A stretch of 64,000 nucleotides of DNA from Azadirachta indica. Its lineage: Eukaryota; Streptophyta; Magnoliopsida; Sapindales; Meliaceae. Shown one piece after another: positions 57,418-64,000 of the stretch. Where the stretch lies: contig CM040446.1 of the NCBI GenBank assembly GCA_022749755.1, forward strand, positions 798,966-862,965, written 5' to 3'. A model generated the notes under the pieces. The model had not been told where the DNA came from and searched no databases. It saw only the letters and a list, made by a program, of their open reading frames with translations. Positions within the stretch are counted from its first letter, which is position 1. The number at the start of each line of letters is the position of its first letter. Position numbers and translations under genes: made by a program.

Positions 57418-57791
57418 ATGTCTAAAGCCAGTTTGATTGCATTGATCCTTGCTTGTTCAATTGTTGTGATGGTTTCTCCAGGTTTAGCAGCTGCAGGAAC
57501 TGAACAAGCTGAATCGTTGTCCACACCATTGTTCGGACATCAAGATCCTGCTGTTGAGAAGTGCCTGTCAACTCTCAAAAGTGTCCATGGTTGTGCAGCA
57601 GAGATCATAACTTCAATCTTAAGCCATCGAGTCGAATTGATTGGCAGCCTTGTTGCGAGGCCTTCAATGAAGTTGATGACAATTGTCGGCCTAAGGTTTT
57701 TCATTTCAGCCCGTTCTTCCCTCAGTTGATCAAGAATCATTGTGCTCAAATGACTGCTGGGCCGTCGCCATTACCATCCTCCATAAACTAA
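57418..57791 (+). pseudogene. Prolamin-like type D' gene with a single-base frameshift
   Basis: ATG 57418 starts MSKASLIALILACSIV and the frame is good through EKCLSTLKSVHGCAAEI...VELIGSL. One base is missing near 57648: GGCAGCCTTGTTGC here against GGCAGCACTTGTTGC in D2. The first frame then runs into unrelated residues to 57729. The correct frame continues from CCEAF through NCRPKVFHFSPFFP and HCAQM to a stop at 57791. The CWP core is CRP here. One deletion separates it from a full gene, so a polymorphism or base-call error should be considered. Confidence 0.85.
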
Positions 57792-57799
57792 ACACTTGA

Positions 57800-58980
57800 A
57801 CTTTAATTTAGCACTGCTGTTGATCGATCTTTGGTCATAAATTACAAGAATTAAAATGACAAATAAGGCTTGTTACTAGGAGGTTCATTTTTATTATACG
57901 TTAGCTTAATTGTTAGCTTTTTTTCATGTTAGGAGTTGGATTTATGTTGGTTTTGAGAAAGAACACGAACAATTAAGAGATGGGGTTATCTCCTTCTTAA
58001 TATAATCTTTATGCTTTTGTACTCTCCCACCTTTCTTATATATTATTAGATTTTTCGTGCTATTTATAATATATTTCGTGCCTTTGTGCTGATACTAGAT
58101 CCTTGTAACTATTAAATTCACTCCTCATTTTGACATTTTCTGGATTTAAATGGTGATTAAAGAGTGAAGTTAATCATAATAAGAAGCAGTCTAACATTAA
58201 CTATTTGGGGCTGATCTTGATTTTGCTTTCAATACATACCAAATTTGTAATAGGTAAAGAGGTTACATTTTAATTAATTGATATCAAATTAAGAAAGTAT
58301 TCAGTTTTAGAAATGAAAATATGGAGCCAAATAATATCTTCAACTAACTTAATTAACTCCTAATTATATATACAGGATCATTCAAGTGATGTTTTTTAAT
58401 TATCAGGATAAGGTGAATTTTTATAGACCTTTGCCCAAAGAACCGGATATGACAATTTTTTATCATCAATCAAGCTCGACAAGAATTTGTCCAATTAAAT
58501 GGATACATGAAATGAACTAAATATACAATTAAGTTGTATTTTTAATATTTTTAATACTTAAAAATAAGTTTAATAGAAAATTTTAAAACAATTTTTAAAC
58601 TTTAAAAAGCTTGAAAAATATTTGATATAATATGTCAAAATAATAAAAATAGGAATAGTTGTTTGGTTAAAACTATTTTTAAAAATAAAGTTATATTAAA
58701 ATTTTAGTAATATTGAATACTATTGATTATTTTAATATTATTTGTTATTTTTCAATATATTTTATATAAAATAATATATTAAAAATTAATCAAAAACTTA
58801 GTTTTTAATTTTATTATGACAAAGCTGTAAGATAAATATAATGAACACACATCTATTTTTTAAATGTGGGTAATTTCTTTTTTTTTTAAAATAATAAATT
58901 CATCCTTAATCTCTCTAAATATTGAAGAAAACTAGGTAATATTCTTTTGTCATATAACTAGAAATCATAGTCACCTTCAT
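57800..58980. other. Intergenic, no gene seen
   Basis: 3' flank of D' then AT-rich sequence up to the left edge of the segmental duplication. Confidence 0.5.
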
Positions 58981-60387
58981 TGTTATTACTCTTTAATATT
59001 AAATTTTAAATAAGTATATCTCATTATTACTTTAAGAACTTATAAAAATAAAAACACATTTTTTGATGCAAAAATTCATAATATATGACAAAATATTGGT
59101 TAGAATATATCAATAAAAAATTTATATAAAATGCATAAAAAATAAAAAATAATAAAAGAATATGGATAGACTTTTTTTTAAATTTGATATAAAAAACTTA
59201 TAAATAAAATAATTAAAAATTTAGACCTTATAAAAAAATTATAGGTGAAAGAGTTTTAAAAGTAAACAAATATAGTTAAAAAAAAACTATATTTGAATTT
59301 GATTAAGATACAGAAAAGTAAAAAAGAAATAGAAAACAATTTTTTATTTTTTTTAATTTTTGCACTAAATTTTGAAATTCTAACCAAAAACTGTTTTTAA
59401 ATTAAATTCAATTAATTTTTATTAAATGCATATTTTAAGAATTCATTGTATTTTTATTTTTAAAAACACAAAATTGTATTCAAATACAATATCATATAAG
59501 CTCTATATTCAAGGCCAATTTGAAATTATGCGTGACTTATAAATAATCAATGTTATATTCAAGAAATAACTTTCTCTTTTTAAAAATAATAGTTAAGTAT
59601 TTTATAAATCATGTTGTTGAAAATATTATGAGTTTCAAATATTAATTGAGGAAATTCGCTTGTAATTTTTAATATTAAAATATCATAATAACGTATAATA
59701 ACCACAATAATAGATAAATCACTAACTAAGTCGTGAGGTAATTTGACGTATCTACCTCTATAACACACAAATCAGAAAATTTAACTATTTTATCAACATA
59801 TTTTGCTTAATAGTAGGGAGAACATTTTTATTATTCTCCATTTATAAAATAAGTAAATTATTTTTTTTTCAAACATAAATTTAACTGAAATTATAAAATA
59901 AGTCACTTATTACTTTTTAGTTCCCACTCCAAACAGACCTTAACAATGGATAATATTTTCAAGAAAAACAGAGCTTGTAGTGAAAGAATAAAGTCCTCTA
60001 TGAACATGTTACTATAAGATCTATATTGATCCAATGAAGTCGTATCATTTTCAAAATGGAGGTGTATGTGTTATGATTCTATTGGATGCTTTGGTACCAT
60101 AAACAATGAGACAGAGGGCACCTCTCTAAAATTTTCTCATAATCAATGTATTTATTATTTGTAGAGCGCATAGAAAAATAAAATATAATTTTGGGAGAAA
60201 GGCAAATCTTTTATTGATCATGATTCTTAAAATGAGACATAAATTATCCTTCGTATCCCTAGCATGAAAATCAACTAATAATTAAAATATAAAAAATGGG
60301 AACCAATGACAAGTTATTACTTCTCATTTGGTTTTTGTACTCTAATTAAGAAGATCAACCAAGTGCAGTACTTTTCAGGTAATTGTT

Positions 60388-60756
60388 TTATTGTTTGGAG
60401 GATGGCGATGGCACTGGCGATACAATCTTCAAGATTTCTTCACAGTGATTCTTGATAAATGTAGGGAAGAAAGGGTTGAAAGGAAAAACCTTAGGCCAAC
60501 AATTTTTATCAGCTTTATTGAAGGCCTTGCAACAATTAGCACTGCCAATCAGTTCGACACGATGGCTTAAGAACGAGGTTATGACCTCTTCTACACAGCC
60601 ATGAACACCTTTGAGTGTTGACAGGCACTTGTCAACATCAGGTTTACAATTTCCGAACAACGTTGGCAACTGCAATGCTGCTAAACCGGGAGCAGTCATC
60701 AGGAATGCACATGCAAGGATCAAAGCAATCGAATATGTTATGCTGGCTTGAGACAT
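60388..60756 (-). CDS. Prolamin-like secreted protein, type C copy 2
   Basis: 122 residues from ATG 60756 (MSQASITYSIALIL), identical to C1 except Ala at residue 11 of the signal peptide. The mature product is therefore the same: C37 extra, then C44, C54, CC75-76, C86, C105. The leader upstream of the ATG differs slightly (CAGTTACTTATTATC here). Divergent to D2, with 952 bp between the two starts. Confidence 0.88.
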   Translation of the reverse strand: MSQASITYSIALILACAFLMTAPGLAALQLPTLFGNCKPDVDKCLSTLKGVHGCVEEVITSFLSHRVELIGSANCCKAFNKADKNCWPKVFPFNPFFPTFIKNHCEEILKIVSPVPSPSSKQ

Positions 60757-60857
60757 ATTGGTCTGAGTATATATTTTGATAATAAGTAACTGCAAAGTAA
60801 GCTCTAGGTTCGTTGAATTGTTGTGACTGAGTGAAAACATGGCGGTAGATGTTGCGG

Positions 60858-60864
60858 TTTTATA
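60858..60864 (-). promoter_or_regulatory. TATA box of C2
   Basis: CTATAAAACC on the minus strand; same site as in C1. Confidence 0.65.
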
Positions 60865-61708
60865 GGCCAAATATGATAATTAATGTTTTGTAACTGTTGC
60901 ATTTAATCCTCTTTTTGATCGCTTCCAGATTTTAATGCCAGTTAAAGAGCGAAATTAATAAAAAGAAACAATTTAAACTGATTATTATTTTACTTTCAAT
61001 TAATACATTTGTATATATTAATTGATAAATATTACTTTAAACATTTATGAACTACTAAAGCATTTGGGTTGCTAGTATTGGGGAAATTAAGAATTAAAGA
61101 GGTTGCCTTTCAATTCGTAGATAGAAAATTAAGAAAACATTCAGATATAAATGCCTTTGATTATATATTCATGAAAAAGAAAATAATGACGGAGCCAACA
61201 CAGTATATATGTTCTAGTAATCAATTAATGTATATAGCTGAGAACTGAAACGGACAAATCTATCAACTAAATATATCAACCTTATCTTCCATTCAACAAA
61301 AATGTAATGTCAACTTAATTTCTTTTCAGGACAGGACATGATGTGATCTGTTTGTAATATTACACATAGACCATATAAAAATATAACGGAAGACTTTGAT
61401 TCTAACTTAGTTTAGTTTTTAAATTTCTCTTTATCATAGTCGTGATTTTATTGAAAGTCAGTCCCAGAACAAGTTAACCTGATTATTCCGTATGTATAAC
61501 CGGCAGATGCAATAGCATAATTCGGACAATAATTACAGAACATAAAATTCTAACAGTTACGACTTACAATACATGATGATCCAAGCTGCCCTATAGAACC
61601 ACACCATGTACCACCAAATTTGCAACAAAGTAAATTCGTCAACAAAACCAAGAGCTACATAACTTAATTTGCCGTTTACGACCGAAGTTTATTCTCAACC
61701 AAATTCAA

Positions 61709-62089
61709 ATGTCTCGAGCTATTTCGATTGCGTTGATCGTTCCATGTTCAATATTCGTTATGGTTTCTCCAGGTTTAACAGCAGCGGGAACTGAACAAGC
61801 TGAATCATCTTTGCCACCATTGCTCGGACATCGTGATCCTGCCGTTGAGAAGTGTTTTTCAACTCTCAAAAGTGTCCATGGTTGCGTAGAAGAGGTCATA
61901 ACGTCATTCTTGAGCCATCGAGTCCAATTGATTGGCAGCACTTGTTGCAAGGCCCTCAGGGAAGCTGATAACAATTGTTGGCCTAAGGTTTTTACTTTCA
62001 GTCCTTTCTTCCCTCCATTGTTGAAGGATCATTGCACCCAAATCTTGAAGAATACGGCAACGTTACCATCACCATCCTCGAAAAACTAA
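61709..62089 (+). CDS. Prolamin-like secreted protein, type D copy 2 (full length)
   Basis: 126 residues from ATG 61709. Signal peptide MSRAISIALIVPCSIFVMV to about GLTAA, then a spacer (GTEQAESSLPPLLG) and the complete domain: C49, C59, CC79-80, C90, C109; core NCWPKVFTFSPFFPP. The tail is LPSPSSKN. It is the only undamaged plus-strand member of this subfamily in the window (B1-B4 and D' are broken, D1 is deleted), so it is the best reference for the others. Confidence 0.88.
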   Translation: MSRAISIALIVPCSIFVMVSPGLTAAGTEQAESSLPPLLGHRDPAVEKCFSTLKSVHGCVEEVITSFLSHRVQLIGSTCCKALREADNNCWPKVFTFSPFFPPLLKDHCTQILKNTATLPSPSSKN

Positions 62090-62269
62090 AGCAATAAACC
62101 CTTAATTTATAACTGCAGTTGGTCATCTTTTTCCAGTATTGATATTTTGTAAGTAATAAAATGACAAATAAGGTTAGTTACTAAGTAGTCTATGTTTTCC
62201 TTCGTTGAAAGAAAAAGCTTAATTATTAGCTTATTTTGATGTTAGGAGTTGGATTTATGTTGGGTATTG

Positions 62270-63060
62270 GAAATGCAGATGAATAATTAAGTGATTGGGT
62301 TTTGTCTATTTTAATATATTCTGTGTGTTTTTGTGTCCCACTTTTCTCTAGCTTCATATGCACAATTATATGATGCATTAATACATATATTTCTAGCTAT
62401 ATATATATATATAGACACATATTTTAATTTCATGCCTTTGTGCTGACTGCTTAAAGTGGATCCTTGTAACTGTTACATTTAATCCTCATTTAATTTTGAC
62501 CGCTTTCTAGATTTAAACAACTTAATGATAAGAAGCAGTTTAACATGATTTGCTTTCAATACGTAACAGACATTTTTATTAATTGATAAAATTAACTTAT
62601 GTATTCATAAAACGGTCAGGTCACTAATATCACCTCAATCTGATAAATATGTTACGTTTTAGTTAGTACATTCAGGTATAGAAATGAAAATATGAAGGAG
62701 CCAACATAGTCATAACATTTTTAATGTTAATTTGGGTATTTTTTATCTTTAAGTTTATAGTTTCCCTTTCGTATTTCGTGTTGCATTAGCTTAAATAAAT
62801 TAAACAATCATCTTCTAGGGTTAAGGTATCCCAAAACTTTATAGTATGTAAACTTAACTTATATCTACTCTCATGTTTTATATCAGGACCTTATGATTTA
62901 AGCCGTAAAAAATAGTTTACATCTACTTCATTTTTATATTGCTAATTACCAAAATAATATTCTTTTGAATTGAATTTAGATTCAGATCCATGATTAATTT
63001 TTAAGTATCAACAAAAGTTTGTCTACCTCGAAGAAAAAAAGTAGAATATACATAATCTAT
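62270..63060. other. Intergenic, no gene seen
   Basis: AT-rich sequence between the duplication edge and the L1-type insertion. Confidence 0.5.
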
Positions 63061-63075
63061 ATACAATACATAGTG

Positions 63076-63640
63076 TCAAGGCCAATTCGGACGGTTTGGT
63101 CAAGGGAAATCCTGGTGAGTTTGCGTGTGGTGGTGTTGTTAGGGATACTTGTGGGACCTTTTTAGGTGGTTTCAGCTACTATATTGGTGATGCTACTGCT
63201 TTCTTTGCAGAACTGATGGCTGTAATATTATTGGTGATTGAGCTAGCTACTAACAAAGGTTGGTTTAATTTATGGCTGGAATCGGACTCCAGGGTTGTTA
63301 TTCAACACCTAACTAATCCTCTGTTATCTCCTCCTTGGCAGCTTCGTAATCGTTGGCTTAATTGCCAGCTTCTTCTTCGCAAGATGAATTTCCAATTTAG
63401 CCACACATAGAGAAAACAATGGTGCTACGAACTGCTTGGCTAATTTAGGTCCTAACTTTCCTATTCTTCAGTGGTGGGACTCCCCTCCATCTCGTACGTC
63501 TAGTTTGCTTATTAAGGATGCCTGTGGCTTCCCTAGCTACAGGTTTTTCTAATGTGTCGGCTCTAGCCTTGTAGCTTTTCCTCTTATATTGTTTCTTTTT
63601 TTCTTTTAATAAAGTTTGTCTCTTTTTGGGATTAAAAAAT
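63076..63640 (+). mobile_element. 5'-truncated L1-type LINE fragment with RNase H
   Basis: The reading starts at KANSDGLVKGNPGEFACGG, continues VVRDTCGTFLGGF, AELMAVILL and WLESDSRVVI: the plant L1-type RNase H with its first Asp, Glu and second Asp in place. A small deletion near 63408 puts RENNGATNCLANLGPN in another frame. The rest runs to a stop near 63550, followed by a 3' UTR with AATAAAG and an A-rich end. Similar ATATACAA(T/C)A(C/T)A sequences on both sides (about 63058 and 63643) may be a target duplication. The 5' part of the element is missing. Confidence 0.8.
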
Positions 63641-63644
63641 AAAT

Positions 63645-64000
63645 ATACAACATAAAATGATAGGTTTCATTTTCACTCATACATATGAAATCTATCCAAG
63701 CTATCTTAAAACACATCAAAGTTTGTCCATTCAATTAAAATGTAATTTTCACTCAAAATTTTTATAGGGACAAGACTATGTCTTGATTGATTGTGATACT
63801 ACATGGACTATATATAAATATAGTTGAAGACCAATTCTAACTGACGGTTTTTTTTAATTAATATTTTAGTTGGCTAAATTTTTCTAGATTAGATAATCGA
63901 GAATGTTTACTTTTTTAACTTAACAGTAATTTGTCTTTTATTCTTCTTTGTACTCTCTCTCTCTCGTATTAAAATTTGTCATTATTGGTTTTTATATATA
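63645..64000. other. Intergenic, no gene seen
   Basis: AT-rich to the window end; a CTCTCTCTCTC run near 63955-63965. Confidence 0.5.

Larger units (their letters stand above)
58983..62262. repeat. 3.2-kb segmental duplication, right copy
   Basis: Direct near-identical copy of 36395-39583, 22.6 kb away. It contains C2 and the undeleted D2. Only a few substitutions and short indels are visible by eye outside the 90-bp deletion. Confidence 0.9.

Noticed and set aside
1..64000. CRISPR arrays, bacterial operons, ribosome binding sites
   Set aside because: The repeats are tandem gene units, LTRs and microsatellites of a plant genome; no regularly spaced short repeats with unique spacers were seen.

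Overview
This is an AT-rich nuclear segment of a flowering plant, probably a eudicot; the species cannot be told from what is here. The evidence is small secreted cysteine-rich genes with plant-type signal peptides and TATA boxes, a defensin-like gene with the usual intron after its signal peptide, Ty3/gypsy and L1-type retroelement remains, and relics of nuclear tRNA-Tyr and tRNA-Ala genes. It carries no ordinary housekeeping genes. The coding content is a birth-and-death cluster of small secreted proteins.

Two peptide superfamilies are mixed. (1) Prolamin-like / ECA1-gametogenesis-related proteins (the group containing DOWN-REGULATED IN DIF1 11 and the egg-cell EC1 proteins), with the six-cysteine pattern C-C-CC-C-C, fall into three subfamilies. 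Type A (minus strand) has five intact copies, A1-A5 at 3501, 6066, 14180, 16742 and 19521, plus relics. Types B, C, D and F share a WPKVFxFxxFF core. The four B copies (4841, 7625, 15519, 18292) are all broken. C1 and C2 (37803, 60388) and F (55882) are intact. D1 (39126) has an internal deletion, D2 (61709) is intact and D' (57418) has a frameshift. Type E (minus strand) is EC1-like with a CWPKMF core: E1 (45599), E2 (47651) and E3 (52873) are intact, with a pseudogene at 51378 and a relic at 55322. (2) Defensin-like (DEFL) genes: one intact two-exon gene (11743-12152), two full-length pseudogenes (924-1330, 22358-22761) and several fragments.

Layout. 1-23500: DEFL pseudogene, A/B units 1-2, intact DEFL, truncated A relic, A/B units 3-4, A5, DEFL pseudogene, diverged A relic. 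23700-36400: transposon-rich block with two minus-oriented copies of a non-coding LTR element, and a complete but decayed Ty3/gypsy element (26828-31760) inserted in a former A unit whose coding part has been deleted. 36395-39583: C1/D1 divergent pair. 40700-45590: nothing recognisable. 45599-55400: type E cluster with tRNA relics. 55882-57791: F/D' pair. 58983-62262: C2/D2 pair, a near-identical direct duplicate of C1/D1. 63076-63640: L1-type fragment.

The recurring design is a head-to-head pair: a minus-strand gene and a plus-strand gene separated by about 930-1160 bp between start codons, seen seven times. In the A/B units the minus member survives every time and the plus member is broken every time, by different lesions whose distribution implies exchange between copies. 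By family membership the products should be secreted and likely act in female gametophyte, egg or seed tissue. That is inference; nothing in the DNA shows where they are expressed.
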